Part shown: piece by piece, positions 1 to 8,611 of the stretch
Position numbering within the stretch: the stretch's first letter is position 1
Layout of the letters: each line of letters starts with the position of its first letter
Source: CAYUMU01 sp964445985
GTDB taxonomy: Bacteria; Planctomycetota; Planctomycetia; Pirellulales; S012-138
Assembly (NCBI GenBank): GCA_964445985.1
Contig: CAYUMU010000009.1
Location: 54,278 to 118,277, forward strand
Length of the DNA stretch: 64,000 bases
Reading direction: 5' to 3'
Position numbers and translations under genes: made by a program
The notes under the pieces: model-generated
What the model was told of the DNA's origin: nothing
Database searches by the model: none
Seen by the model: only the letters and a program-made list of their open reading frames with translations

Positions 1-650
1 AGAAGAATATTGTGCTCGAAGTGCATGGGGCGGGTCGCGTGCCCAAGTACCGGCACATGCTGTACGAGTGGTTGGGCGTGAATAAGCTGGAAATGGCCAT
101 CATGGTGGAGCTGCTGCTCCGCGGCGCCCAGACCGAAGGCGAGTTGCGCAGCCGCGCTGCCCGCATGGAAACCTTTCCCGACTTGAACGCCCTGCGCGTG
201 GTGCTCGAAGGGCTCAAGGCTCGCAAGCTCGTGATCCCGCTCACGCCCGAGGGTCGGGGGCACATGCTCACCCATGGGTTATATGAGCCGCGGGAAATGG
301 AGCGGATTCGATCCAACTACTCCCACGCCGGAGACCCTTTGCCGGTCGGTGGAGCGGTGGCTGGCCCCGAGCCGACCGTGTCGCGTGCGGTAGCGAATTC
401 TCCGGCCCCTGCGTTTTCCTCAAATTCCGCCAGCGCGGCGCCAGTCAGTGCGGCTCGCGGCTCGGCGCCCGTGGGCGAGGCGGCGGCTCTGGAAAAGGCG
501 CTGCGCGCGGCCACCGAAGACCTTCAGGCCAGCCAGCGAGAATTGCAGGCTCAAGTTCAAGAGCTACGCGGCCAGGTAGAAGAATTACGCGACCAATACG
601 AGCGGCGGATAGCCTCGTTGGAGCGGTTTCGCGACGATGTGGGGGGCTGA
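1..650 (+). CDS. YceH/DUF480 family protein, 5' truncated by window edge
   Basis: The reading frame is open from base 3, so the GTG at 12 is not a start; the N-terminal winged-helix part lies outside the window. The visible part has the family core LLLRGAQTEGELRSRAARM, diagnostic of the second winged helix of YceH/DUF480. After it comes an Ala/Pro/Ser-rich linker (roughly residues 105-155 of the visible part) and then a C-terminal predicted coiled coil rich in Glu, Gln, Leu and Arg (last 50 residues, ending FRDDVGG). The function of YceH is not firmly known; a DNA-binding role is suggested by the fold. The coiled-coil tail is longer than in the E. coli protein and may mediate oligomerisation. 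Confidence 0.88.
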   Translation, partial: KNIVLEVHGAGRVPKYRHMLYEWLGVNKLEMAIMVELLLRGAQTEGELRSRAARMETFPDLNALRVVLEGLKARKLVIPLTPEGRGHMLTHGLYEPREMERIRSNYSHAGDPLPVGGAVAGPEPTVSRAVANSPAPAFSSNSASAAPVSAARGSAPVGEAAALEKALRAATEDLQASQRELQAQVQELRGQVEELRDQYERRIASLERFRDDVGG

Positions 651-879
651 GAGGTCCATTCGCCAGTCGTTGCTCATTCAAACGGGCTTTTCAGAAACAT
701 CGACTGATGTGTTGCATTTTGTGTGAACTGCATTACAGTCAAACCCATGCTGCGCGGTCATAACAACACGCGGTTAAGCGACCCCGGTCCGTGTTGGTCC
801 GGGGAAATCGAACGGAGCGACGTACGGCATTGGCCCGTAACGATTCGTCGAACCCCACCCCCTAGGAAACGAGGACACC

Positions 880-1434
880 ATGAAAAGAATGACGACCCTC
901 TGTGCGGCCGTGGCCCTGAGCTTCTGTGCCACCGTGGTTGCCGAAGAAACCAAGTCCGGCTTGCAGCCCGGCGATGCGATTGGCGCCTTCGACGTGGTCA
1001 AGGTTGCCGGCGCCGAAGCTGACGGCATCGCCCTTGGCAAAACCCTGTGCTACCGCTGCAAGTACGGCTCCCGCCCCATGGTGATGGTCTTCACCCGCAA
1101 TCCCGAAGAGGTTTCGGGCCTGATCGCCAAGCTGAACTCGGCTGTTGAAAAGAACAGCGGCAAGCAGCTCAAGGCCTTCGTCAACGTGCTCGGCGAAGAT
1201 CGTGACTCGGCTGAATCGGCTGCCAAGAAGCTCGGCAGCAAGAGCGACGCCGTGCCCGTGGTGGTGCCCGTTGAATTCGAAAACGGCCCCGGCGACTACG
1301 GTCTGAACGCCAAGGTCAACACCACGATCATCATCGCCAGCGGCAGCAAAGTGCAAGCCAGCCACGCCATCAACACCGTGGATGACGCCGCCACCGCCAA
1401 GATTTTGGCCGACGTGGAAAAGCTGGTGAAGTAA
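880..1434 (+). CDS. secreted thioredoxin-fold-like protein
   Basis: 184 aa. The first 21 residues form a signal peptide (two basic residues, a hydrophobic stretch, and cleavage probably before EETK), so the protein should be exported. A C57-x-x-C60 motif (LCYRCKYGSRP) followed by a beta-strand-like MVMVFTR looks like the active-site strand order of a redoxin. Later repeated VVVPV and TTIIIA strands fit a thioredoxin fold. This is inference from pattern rather than a named family. An AGG-containing ribosome site (CCTAGGAAACGAGG) precedes the ATG. The gene stands alone and is closed by a strong terminator at 1501-1544. A periplasmic disulfide or peroxide-handling role is possible but unproven. 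Confidence 0.8.
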   Translation: MKRMTTLCAAVALSFCATVVAEETKSGLQPGDAIGAFDVVKVAGAEADGIALGKTLCYRCKYGSRPMVMVFTRNPEEVSGLIAKLNSAVEKNSGKQLKAFVNVLGEDRDSAESAAKKLGSKSDAVPVVVPVEFENGPGDYGLNAKVNTTIIIASGSKVQASHAINTVDDAATAKILADVEKLVK

Positions 1435-1500
1435 GCTCTTTTTGAGCGAATGGCGGGCGATTGAACTCCCAGTGCCTCGCCCGCACATCGATTTTCACCG

Positions 1501-1544
1501 AGAACCGCGCTTTCAAAAGTTGGAAGCGCGGTTCTCTTTTTTTG
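1501..1544 (+). terminator. rho-independent terminator after the redoxin-like gene
   Basis: A 14-bp stem (1501-1514 with 1522-1535, one G.T pair) with a 7-base loop is followed by CTTTTTTT. It lies 66 bp after the stop at 1434. It also shows that the long open frame starting at 1442 is not the real purU start, because that frame would run through the terminator. Confidence 0.9.
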
Positions 1545-1618
1545 ATTATGCTGGTGAGATTGTGCCACCAGAGCGCAAGTCAAAGCTGACCCCCTGGTTC
1601 TTTTTCAAGAGACGGTTC

Positions 1619-2455
1619 GTGACCACGTACGTACTGCGGATTGACTGCCCCGATGAAAAGGGCCTGGTCTATAAGATTACCGGCGTGCTCTATCATGCCG
1701 GCTATAGCGTGATCAGCAACCAAGAGTACGTGGATCCGTCGAGCCGTCACTTCTTTATGCGAACGGCGTTCGCCGGCGCCACCTCGCCCGACAATCTCGT
1801 GGCGTATCTCAAACAGATTCTGCCGGCGACCGCCGACGTGCGCCTGACGACCTCCGCCCCGCAACCGGTCGTGGTGATGGTCACCAAGGAGCCGCATTGT
1901 TTGGGCGACTTGCTGGTGCGGCATGCCTATGGGGAGCTGCCGGCCATCATTCGGGCCGTGGTTGGGAATTACGATACGCTGGCCCCGCTCGCGGAACGTT
2001 TCGGCATCCCGTTCCACACCATTTCGCATCGCAATCGGGATCGCGAGACTCACGAGGCCGAGTTGTTGGAGGCGCTGGCGCGGTACGAGCCGGAATACAT
2101 TGTGCTCGCCAAGTACATGCGGATTCTCAGCCCCGCCTTTGTGGCGAAATATCCCGAGCGGATCATCAACATTCATCACTCGTTTTTGCCGGCGTTCGTG
2201 GGCGCCAAGCCGTATCATCAGGCATTTGAGCGGGGCGTAAAAATCATCGGCGCCACGGCCCATATTGTGACCGACGACCTCGATACCGGCCCGATCATTG
2301 CCCAGGGCGTGCAATCGGTGGATCACTCGCAGACCGCCGCCGACATGGCGCAGGCCGGTCGCGACGTGGAAAAGATCGTGCTGGCGAAAGCCCTACGGTT
2401 GACGCTCGAAGAACGCGTGATCCTGCACCGGAATCGGGCGATTGTGTTCGAATAG
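1619..2455 (+). CDS. purU: formyltetrahydrofolate deformylase PurU
   Basis: Hydrolyses 10-formyltetrahydrofolate to tetrahydrofolate and formate, balancing the one-carbon pool and feeding formate to purine synthesis. From the GTG at 1619 the protein has 278 aa, matching the roughly 280 aa of E. coli PurU. An N-terminal ACT domain (about residues 1-80, RIDCPDEKGLVYKITGVL) precedes the formyltransferase domain. The catalytic Asn184-x-His186 and Asp222 are visible in INIHHSFLPAF and TDDLDTGPII. I chose GTG 1619 because the frame upstream crosses a terminator and adds 59 residues unlike the family. No strong ribosome site is visible. The gene converges on the HEAT-repeat gene with 22 bp between stops. 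Confidence 0.93.
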   Translation: MTTYVLRIDCPDEKGLVYKITGVLYHAGYSVISNQEYVDPSSRHFFMRTAFAGATSPDNLVAYLKQILPATADVRLTTSAPQPVVVMVTKEPHCLGDLLVRHAYGELPAIIRAVVGNYDTLAPLAERFGIPFHTISHRNRDRETHEAELLEALARYEPEYIVLAKYMRILSPAFVAKYPERIINIHHSFLPAFVGAKPYHQAFERGVKIIGATAHIVTDDLDTGPIIAQGVQSVDHSQTAADMAQAGRDVEKIVLAKALRLTLEERVILHRNRAIVFE

Positions 2456-2477
2456 CAGTCATGCGCTGCTCGCATGT

Positions 2478-3521
2478 TTACTTGTCGAGCTGATTCATCA
2501 CTTCCTGGGCTTTCAGCTTGACGCCCGCGGGAAGGTGGGGCGCATCGCGCAGTCGCTGCACGGCTTCGCGAATCTGCGCGCGGTCGAAATCGGTCTTCGC
2601 GGCCAGCAGTTGTTCCACCGCCCGCAGGCCGTTGACCTGGATCAAACTGCGTTTGTATTCTTTGGCGGCATCTTTTTCGTTATCGAGGCCGGCGCGCTGC
2701 TCAGGGTCCAGCATATCGATCAACACCGGCGCCGCAGCCAGGTTGCCCATGCGGGCCAGGCCCGTGGCCGCATTGAAGCGGGCATCGATATTGGGTTCAC
2801 GAAACACGTCGGTCATGGCCACGAGCTGCTTTTCAGCTTCGGCGCCGCCGTAAATTCCCAAGGCAAAAGCCGCGCGATAGCGCACGCTACCCTCGGGCTC
2901 CGATGGTTGCGAAGCGAGTTCCAGCAGCGTCGCCAACAACCGGGGGTCGGCAAAGTCTGGCTGATTTTTGCGAATGTTGTCGACGAGCAGCGCGAGCGCC
3001 TCGATTGCCGCTAGCCGCACAATGAGTTGATTCTGGTTGTCGCCCGAGGGGGTTGTCGCCACGGTCATGAGCACCGGCAGACCGGTCGGCACTTCAAACT
3101 CACCAAGTGCCTTGCACAAGAACACGCGGAACTGGACTTCATCGACGGTAGCTGGCTGATCGGTGCTGCCCAATTCTCGGCCCAGTCGATCACTTAGAAG
3201 CTTGGCCACGCGACCGGCCACTTCTTCGTTTTTGCGCAGCTCGGGGCGGCCACGCAGTTCTTGCACAAAGTCGTGGGCACGCTGCCAGCTATTGGCCGCG
3301 CCGCGTTCCATGTCGTCGAGATAGGATTGCGGATTGCTGCCGAGGTGGACCAGCCAGTCGAAGGCGAATACCACCGACACCACCACGCTCACAATGATTG
3401 CCGGAACGACGAACAGTTTGATGATGAACCCGGCACTGGGCGGCTCCACCGGCGGCAAGAGATCGTCGGGATAACTCGACTGGGAGCGGGGGGGTTCGGG
3501 GGGACGGCTGGTTTCCGACAT
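2478..3521 (-). CDS. membrane-anchored HEAT-repeat protein
   Basis: 347 aa. Cytoplasmic Pro-rich N-terminus (residues 1-30), a single membrane helix at about 31-55 (FVVPAIIVSVVVSVVFAFDW), then an all-helical region with HEAT/PBS-lyase-like repeats (for example RYRAAFALGIYGGAEAEKQL and RFNAATGLARMGNLAAAPVL). These repeats normally serve as protein-binding scaffolds; no enzyme motif is seen. The start at 3521 has an AAAGAAG ribosome site; the open frame continues upstream to 4163 but that part is opposite the lipoate ligase gene and is low-complexity. Likely a planctomycete-specific scaffold; partner unknown. Confidence 0.8.
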   Translation of the reverse strand: MSETSRPPEPPRSQSSYPDDLLPPVEPPSAGFIIKLFVVPAIIVSVVVSVVFAFDWLVHLGSNPQSYLDDMERGAANSWQRAHDFVQELRGRPELRKNEEVAGRVAKLLSDRLGRELGSTDQPATVDEVQFRVFLCKALGEFEVPTGLPVLMTVATTPSGDNQNQLIVRLAAIEALALLVDNIRKNQPDFADPRLLATLLELASQPSEPEGSVRYRAAFALGIYGGAEAEKQLVAMTDVFREPNIDARFNAATGLARMGNLAAAPVLIDMLDPEQRAGLDNEKDAAKEYKRSLIQVNGLRAVEQLLAAKTDFDRAQIREAVQRLRDAPHLPAGVKLKAQEVMNQLDK

Positions 3522-3927
3522 GCTCGCGCTTCTTTGGTGTTGGTGGAATGGCGGAGGACGCGCGGGGAGGTTAGTTTCTTGCTCGTTATCATCTCTGCAA
3601 GCTGCGGAGAACTTTAATGCCTCAGTGTTCGTTTGCGGTTTACCCGCGTTAAGTATTTTCTCCGCGGTGGTTACGGAGAAAAATGTTTGGCAATCTTGCG
3701 ACCTACCGCGGTTCCCCTCGTCGGCATACACTCGCAGGCCGGCAGCCCGTACATTTGTGGAAACCCCGCGCTCGCGCGCCAGGGTGGTTTCTTCCCGCTT
3801 CCATAAGTTTAAGAGGTACCGGAGAGCCGTCAACGTGCGCCCCCCACCCGACGTGGTCGCGGCGGCCCGCATTCGTTCGATTCTGGGCCATTGTTTGGCA
3901 GATTTCCGTAATTCTCGCTCCATCACC
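3522..3927. promoter_or_regulatory. divergent intergenic region with a 9-bp inverted repeat
   Basis: This 406-bp stretch separates the divergently transcribed HEAT-repeat and lipoate-ligase genes and must hold both promoters. The only distinct structure is a perfect inverted repeat TTTTCTCCG (3656-3664) / CGGAGAAAA (3674-3682) with a 9-base spacer. It could be an operator or a bidirectional hairpin; I cannot decide between them. No gene is seen: the open frames here are extensions of the two neighbouring genes. Confidence 0.35.
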
Positions 3928-4650
3928 ATGCAATTCCTCGCCTGTACGCTCGAAACGCCCGCAGCCAACCTGGCCTTGGATGAAGCCCTGTTGGGCGTGG
4001 CAGAAACCGGCGACGAGCCGCGAGACGTGTTGCGGATTTGGGAGTCGCGACAGCCGATGGTGGTGGTGGGCCGAGCCACGCGGCTCGAAGAAGAAGTGAA
4101 GGTCGACACCTGCCGGGAGTTGGGAATTCCCGTGTTGCGGCGAACCAGCGGCGGGGCTGCCATCGTGGCGGGGCCAGGCTGTTTGATGTATTCGGTGGTG
4201 CTGAGCTACGAGTTGCATCCCGAAGTGCAGGCCATCGATCGGGCTCACGGGTTTGTGCTGGAACGGGTGATATCCGCCCTGCGGCAACTGAATTTTCCCG
4301 CCCAGCGCGACGGCACGTGCGACGTGGTGGTGCACGGTCGCAAGGTTTCGGGCAATAGCTGCCGCTGCCGCCGCCGAGCGCTGCTGTACCATGGCACATT
4401 GCTGTACGCCTATCCATTGAGCCTGATTTCCACCTGCTTGAAAATGCCTCCCCGGCAGCCCGACTATCGCCTCCGCCGGCCTCACGACGACTTTGTGGGC
4501 AACCTCACGGGCGTCACGCCGCGGCAGTTAGAAGACAGTTTGCGAACCGCCTTCGGGGCGATTGAAATTCTGCCCTCGTGGTCGCGCGAGGCGGTGAATG
4601 AACTGGTGGCCGAGAAGTTCGAGAACCCGGAATGGAACCTTTTGCGATAG
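3928..4650 (+). CDS. lipoate-protein ligase A family protein
   Basis: 240 aa from ATG 3928. Members of the BPL/LplA/LipB fold attach or transfer lipoyl or octanoyl groups to lysines of 2-oxoacid dehydrogenase and glycine-cleavage proteins. Visible hallmarks are RRTSGGAAIV (residues 71-80, the acyl/AMP-binding loop), GRKVSGNS with the conserved Lys139 that contacts the acyl adenylate, and HGTLL (155-159). The family's usual Gly-Asn after the loop is changed to GPGCLMYS. There is no separate C-terminal accessory domain, as in many short LplA/LipM-like octanoyltransferases, so substrate (lipoate or octanoyl-carrier) cannot be fixed. The long upstream extension of the frame to 3520 is rejected as non-family sequence. 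Confidence 0.82.
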   Translation: MQFLACTLETPAANLALDEALLGVAETGDEPRDVLRIWESRQPMVVVGRATRLEEEVKVDTCRELGIPVLRRTSGGAAIVAGPGCLMYSVVLSYELHPEVQAIDRAHGFVLERVISALRQLNFPAQRDGTCDVVVHGRKVSGNSCRCRRRALLYHGTLLYAYPLSLISTCLKMPPRQPDYRLRRPHDDFVGNLTGVTPRQLEDSLRTAFGAIEILPSWSREAVNELVAEKFENPEWNLLR

Positions 4651-4673
4651 CAGTGCCGTCGCTGCCATTGGCA

Positions 4674-4703
4674 TTGCCTTGGTTCGCCGTTCGCGCGTAC
4701 TAT
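4674..4703 (+). promoter_or_regulatory. possible sigma-70-like promoter for the SYLF gene
   Basis: TTGCCT (4674-4679) and TACTAT (4698-4703) with an 18-bp spacer, 84 bp upstream of the SYLF start. It is just after the lipoate-ligase stop. Only two boxes of moderate match support it. Confidence 0.35.
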
Positions 4704-4786
4704 TCCCCTCGCGACATTCTCAGAGGGGCGATTCGTGGATTTCGCGAACGCTTGTCCGGCGACCGATCAAGCATAAGGAATGAACC

Positions 4787-5932
4787 ATGCTCGCGCAGAA
4801 ATACGATCTCTGGTTGGCGCTCGCCGTGGTGGTAGGGCTTGCCAGCCCACTGGCTGCGCAAGACTTTCAATCGCCTTCGGCTCAGCCGTATCAGCCCTAT
4901 CCGGTTTACCAACCAATGCCTGCCGCGGCGGTGCTTTCGCCGCAGACGGCCACGATTCAATCGGCGACCCAGGTGTTGACGGACGTCACGGCGATTCCGG
5001 AAGGGGGCATCCCCGGGAATCTGATTGCGAAGGCGCATGCCGTGGCGATCATACCCGGCGTGATCAAGGTGGGCTTCATCGCCGGCGTGCGGCATGGCCA
5101 TGGTGTGATTATGGTGCGCGATGCCCAAGGCGCCTGGAGCGCTCCGCAGTTTGTGTCGCTGACCGGCGGCAGTATCGGCTTTCAGGCCGGCGCGCAGTCG
5201 ACCGATGTGGTGCTGGTTTTCAAGAGCCCTGAAACCGTGGCCGCCATGTTGCGGGGTAAGATCACGCTGGGGGCCGATGCCGCCGTGGCTGCTGGCCCCG
5301 TGGGCCGCCGCGCCGAAGCCGCCACCGACTTGCAGCTCAAAGCCGAAATCTTTTCTTACTCGCGCAGCCGGGGCCTGTTTGCCGGCGTGTCGCTCGATGG
5401 GGCCTCGCTCAAGACCAACGCCGAAGAAACCACGGCCTACTATGCCGCGGGCGTGCCCGAGGCTTCGCTCCAACTGGTGGAACTGGTCACCAAGTTGGCG
5501 CAAGCAGGAACGCCGCAACCGGCGATGGAAGGGGGCGCTCAATTGGTGCCCGTGCCCAGTCAACCTGTGGTCGAAGCGCCTGGCGTGGTGCTGGAACAAC
5601 CCAACATGGCGCCGGTTCAGACGCCTTCGGCCGTGCAGCAACTCGGCGGAAGCTGGCAGAATTTGGCAGGCAAACTCGACGACCAGTGGCGAAACTACCT
5701 GGCCCTGCCGCCCGACGTGTTCGCTCCCGGCGCCGCCCCCAGCGTGGAATCGCTGGCCAAGTCGCTGCAAAATTACGAAAGCGTGGCCGCCAACCCGCAG
5801 TATCGCGCTTTGGCGGAAATACCAGAATTCCAAACCACGCTGCAACTGTTGCGCGGCAGTATTGTGGAACGCGTGAAGGCGCCCATTGCTGGTTCCGGCC
5901 TGCCGATGCTGCCTCCTCCGCCGCGGCAATAA
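4787..5932 (+). CDS. exported SYLF-domain (Ysc84-like) lipid-binding protein
   Basis: 381 aa. Signal peptide of about 24 residues (cleavage near PLAAQ), a Gln/Pro/Tyr-rich linker, then a SYLF domain at roughly residues 60-225 with the recognisable order IPGNLIAKAHAVAIIPGVIK, GHGVIMVR, GGSIGFQAGAQSTDVVLV, and SYSRSRGLFAGVSLDGA. SYLF domains bind phosphoinositides or other lipids in eukaryotes; in bacteria the role is unknown but usually envelope-associated. The C-terminal 150 residues are Pro/Gln-rich with no recognised domain. An AAGGAA ribosome site lies 9 bases before the ATG. Confidence 0.86.
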   Translation: MLAQKYDLWLALAVVVGLASPLAAQDFQSPSAQPYQPYPVYQPMPAAAVLSPQTATIQSATQVLTDVTAIPEGGIPGNLIAKAHAVAIIPGVIKVGFIAGVRHGHGVIMVRDAQGAWSAPQFVSLTGGSIGFQAGAQSTDVVLVFKSPETVAAMLRGKITLGADAAVAAGPVGRRAEAATDLQLKAEIFSYSRSRGLFAGVSLDGASLKTNAEETTAYYAAGVPEASLQLVELVTKLAQAGTPQPAMEGGAQLVPVPSQPVVEAPGVVLEQPNMAPVQTPSAVQQLGGSWQNLAGKLDDQWRNYLALPPDVFAPGAAPSVESLAKSLQNYESVAANPQYRALAEIPEFQTTLQLLRGSIVERVKAPIAGSGLPMLPPPPRQ

Positions 5933-5968
5933 TTGCCGTAGGGTGATGATGGTGGGCCGCTGGGGACG

Positions 5969-7396
5969 TTAGCCTTGTGGCTTGGCGACAAGCAGTTTTT
6001 CGTCGCCCGGTTCAAAGGTGTCGGGCTGCGGCGTGTCGGCGGTGATGCGTTTCCACGATTTGCCGTTCTCGCGGAACTTGCGGAAGTCCACCGCCTGGTA
6101 AGCCACGTTCAGATGCGGGGTTTCCACCGCTTTGCCCGCGGCGTGCGACTGCATGGCCGCCTGGAGCGCCCCGCTCACCAGCAGCGTGCGCTCCACCGGG
6201 TACGGCGGCTGGCCGGTCTTGAACATGTGCTGGATGGAGTGCGAGAGGGCCTTGAACAGGCAGCGGTTACCCCAAGGGCCGTTGAACAGGGCCGTGGCGA
6301 CCGGCTGTTCCTGGCCTCGCAGTTTCAAGGCAATATCCCAGCGATCGCTGGAACTTCCATACTTGAGGACGGTGGCGCGAAAACCGTCGCGATAGGTCAC
6401 CACCAGGGCGTGATTGCCGGGGTTGTTGACATCCGAGGCCGGATGGCGCGGGATGTTGCGGCGGATGGGCCGGTCTTGTCGCACCACGTCCATCTTCTGC
6501 TCGGCTGTCAGCGCGGCTTCCACCAAAGCCTGGGGCCAGGTGTTGCTTTGCAGGGCTGCCTGGAAGCGGTCGCCGGTCAGCATTTCAATCCTGGCGATGC
6601 CCGTTTCGCCCCCGGCGCGCAATTCCACAAAAGACTGCAAGAGTTCCAATCCGTGGAAGTCGTACGATTCCATGCCGCCGCCATGAATGGCCACGGCCTC
6701 TTCAATCTGGCTGCCGGGCGGAAGATTCAGCTTGGGCCGCCGCTCCGCGAGCGGCACCGAACTGCCAGCCAACAGCGGGATGTGCAGCCGCCGCGCGGTA
6801 TCGTACATTTCCTTGGCCCAATCCCAACGATACGACAGATGCTTGTCGTTGAAGATCGGCGCGCCGCGGCCCGACTGCTCCATCACGGCCACGATCTGAT
6901 CGAAGAATTCTTTGCGAGGGTACATCCGCTGCCCGAGCTCGTTGTCGGGGTAATCGCCGTGCTCTCCGATCAGCAGCACGCCATCCACGGCCAGCGACTT
7001 CCCGCCGCAAGCCACGGCCCCGGCAATCGAATCGTAGAGCGGGATCTCGAACTTCTTGGAGATTTCCCGAGCCATGTCGTTGCCGGGAAACTGGTCCGCG
7101 TAAAACGAAACCACATCGCAGCCGGGGTCGACCAGTTCCCCGCTAAACAGGTACGGCTCGATAAAGTTTTCCAGAATGTTGTAGGCGTGCGAGCGGAAGC
7201 GCAGTTCGGTGAAAACGGCCGCGATTTTGGGGCGACGGTTGGCTTTACTCGGTGTGGGTTTGCTTTCTTTCGCTTCCAGACCAAGGCCGCCGCAAGTCGA
7301 CCAACCGGCCACCACCGCCGCCGCGCTGCCGGTTTGGGTTAAGAACTGTCGCCGGGTGGAGTTGCCGCCATGGTTGTCGGGATGGGAGTGACTCAT
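5969..7396 (-). CDS. Tat-exported protein of unknown function
   Basis: 475 aa from the ATG at 7396. The N-terminus MSHSHPDNHGGNSTRRQFLTQ carries a twin-arginine motif (RRQFL) followed by a hydrophobic Ala/Val/Gly stretch, so export in a folded state is expected. The mature part starts with PKIAAVFTELRFRSHAYN and resembles families exported by planctomycetes that share folds with sugar dehydrogenases or hydrolases, but I see no catalytic signature I can name. Conserved-looking segments are GEHGDYP, GRGAPIFNDKHLSYRWDWAKEM and GAGGM-like HGGGMESYDFHGLE. The long frame upstream to 7648 passes through a simple repeat and is rejected. Confidence 0.75.
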   Translation of the reverse strand: MSHSHPDNHGGNSTRRQFLTQTGSAAAVVAGWSTCGGLGLEAKESKPTPSKANRRPKIAAVFTELRFRSHAYNILENFIEPYLFSGELVDPGCDVVSFYADQFPGNDMAREISKKFEIPLYDSIAGAVACGGKSLAVDGVLLIGEHGDYPDNELGQRMYPRKEFFDQIVAVMEQSGRGAPIFNDKHLSYRWDWAKEMYDTARRLHIPLLAGSSVPLAERRPKLNLPPGSQIEEAVAIHGGGMESYDFHGLELLQSFVELRAGGETGIARIEMLTGDRFQAALQSNTWPQALVEAALTAEQKMDVVRQDRPIRRNIPRHPASDVNNPGNHALVVTYRDGFRATVLKYGSSSDRWDIALKLRGQEQPVATALFNGPWGNRCLFKALSHSIQHMFKTGQPPYPVERTLLVSGALQAAMQSHAAGKAVETPHLNVAYQAVDFRKFRENGKSWKRITADTPQPDTFEPGDEKLLVAKPQG

Positions 7397-7500
7397 GGTG
7401 GGGGAGTGGCTCCTGGTGCGGATGCGGTTGGTGCGGAGGGAAGACCGGCTGGGAAGACGACCCGAGTATAGGCCGGGCGGGTGGGCCAAACCACATAAAG

Positions 7501-7567
7501 TTGGTGGCTGGTAGCTAGTGGCTGGTAGCTGGTTGCTGGTGGTTGGTAGCTGGTAGCTGGTGGCTGG
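7501..7567. repeat. GGTAGCTGG-type micro-repeat
   Basis: About eight imperfect copies of a 7-9-base unit built from GGTAGCTGG and GGTGGCTGG occupy the gap between two divergent genes (7397-7735, no gene seen in it). The block is followed by TTTGGCTTTCCAATTT (7573-7588), and a similar arrangement appears next to the N gap at 62106-62160. Confidence 0.7.
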
Positions 7568-7735
7568 CGGGGTTTGGCTTTCCAATTTCTGGCGAGAGGC
7601 CCATGTTGAGGCCAGATAGTGAGGAGCTTTCTCTTGAGTGGAGCCCACGGCGGGGGATAAAATTTGCTAACGCCTATGCCTACGGCCTCGCCACCCTTGT
7701 CGGTTCCGTTATTCCCTTGGAATGCCTTCCCCGTC

Positions 7736-8608
7736 ATGCTCTCGTCGATTGAACAGATTGAAAGCGTCATTGCCAACTATCAGAAGGCAACCGAAGCCAA
7801 TCGCAACACGCCTGGTCGCGTGGGCAATGTGGTGGAGATCACCCCTGAGTTGGCCGACGAGGTGATGATCACGGCCGACCTCCATGGCAACCGCCGCAAC
7901 TTTATCGCCATCCGCCGGCTGGCCGCGCTGGAGAAGAACCCGCGACGGCACTTAATCATGCACGAGGTTTGCCACGGGGGCCCCACTTACCCTGGCAATG
8001 GCGGCTGCATGTCGCACGGCATGCTCGAAGACGTGGCCCAAATGAAGGCCGATTTTCCGCGGCAGGTCCACTTCATTTTGAGCAATCACGAGTTGGCCGA
8101 ACTCACGGACTACCCGATTCTCAAACAAAAGAAGATGCTCAACCTGCTGTTCCGGCTTGGCATGCAAGAGGCTTACGGGCCGGCCGCCGATAAAGTGCGC
8201 GAGGCTTCGCTGCCGTTTTTGAAGAGCTGCCCCCTGGCAGTGCGTCTGCCCGGCAAGGTGGTGGTTTGCCACAGCGCGCCGGCCAACTTCGACGCCCAGC
8301 GATTCGATACGAGCATTTTCGACCGGCCGCTGGGACCTGAGGATTACATCGAACACGGAGACGTGTTCAATCTGGTGTGGGGGCGCGACTACCGACCAGA
8401 GAACGCGGCGGCCTTTGCCAAAGCCATCGACGCCGAAGTGCTGATCCACGGCCATGAGCCTTGCCCCGAAGGCTACCAGGTGCCTAATGACAAGCAGATC
8501 ATCATCGATTGCTGCGGGGCCAAGGCCAGCTATTTGATGGTGCCAACGGATCGGGCGTTTACGCACGCCGAGTTGGTGAAACGGATTACGGCGTTGCCGA
8601 CTTCTTAG
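7736..8608 (+). CDS. calcineurin-like metallophosphoesterase (PPP-type)
   Basis: 290 aa from ATG 7736. Binuclear metal-site motifs are visible in order: TADLHGN (D-x-H), HEVCHGG (position of GDxxD, altered), ILSNHE (GNHE-like, with Ser for Gly), VCHSAP and IHGHEP. The order and spacing fit PPP-type Ser/Thr phosphatases and Ap4A hydrolases. Substrate is unknown. The altered second motif (His/Cys in place of the usual GDYVD) is a noteworthy departure, common in this planctomycete subfamily as far as I can judge. The next gene runs in the opposite direction and ends 3 bp away, so transcripts converge. Confidence 0.82.
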   Translation: MLSSIEQIESVIANYQKATEANRNTPGRVGNVVEITPELADEVMITADLHGNRRNFIAIRRLAALEKNPRRHLIMHEVCHGGPTYPGNGGCMSHGMLEDVAQMKADFPRQVHFILSNHELAELTDYPILKQKKMLNLLFRLGMQEAYGPAADKVREASLPFLKSCPLAVRLPGKVVVCHSAPANFDAQRFDTSIFDRPLGPEDYIEHGDVFNLVWGRDYRPENAAAFAKAIDAEVLIHGHEPCPEGYQVPNDKQIIIDCCGAKASYLMVPTDRAFTHAELVKRITALPTS

Positions 8609-8611
8609 GCT

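Noticed and set aside
1442..1618. 59 extra N-terminal codons for purU
   Set aside because: They read through a strong terminator at 1501-1544 and give sequence unlike PurU; the protein from GTG 1619 has the family length.
3522..4163. N-terminal extension of the HEAT-repeat protein on the minus strand
   Set aside because: It runs antisense through the lipoate-ligase gene and is Arg/Ser-rich; a good start with ribosome site exists at 3521.
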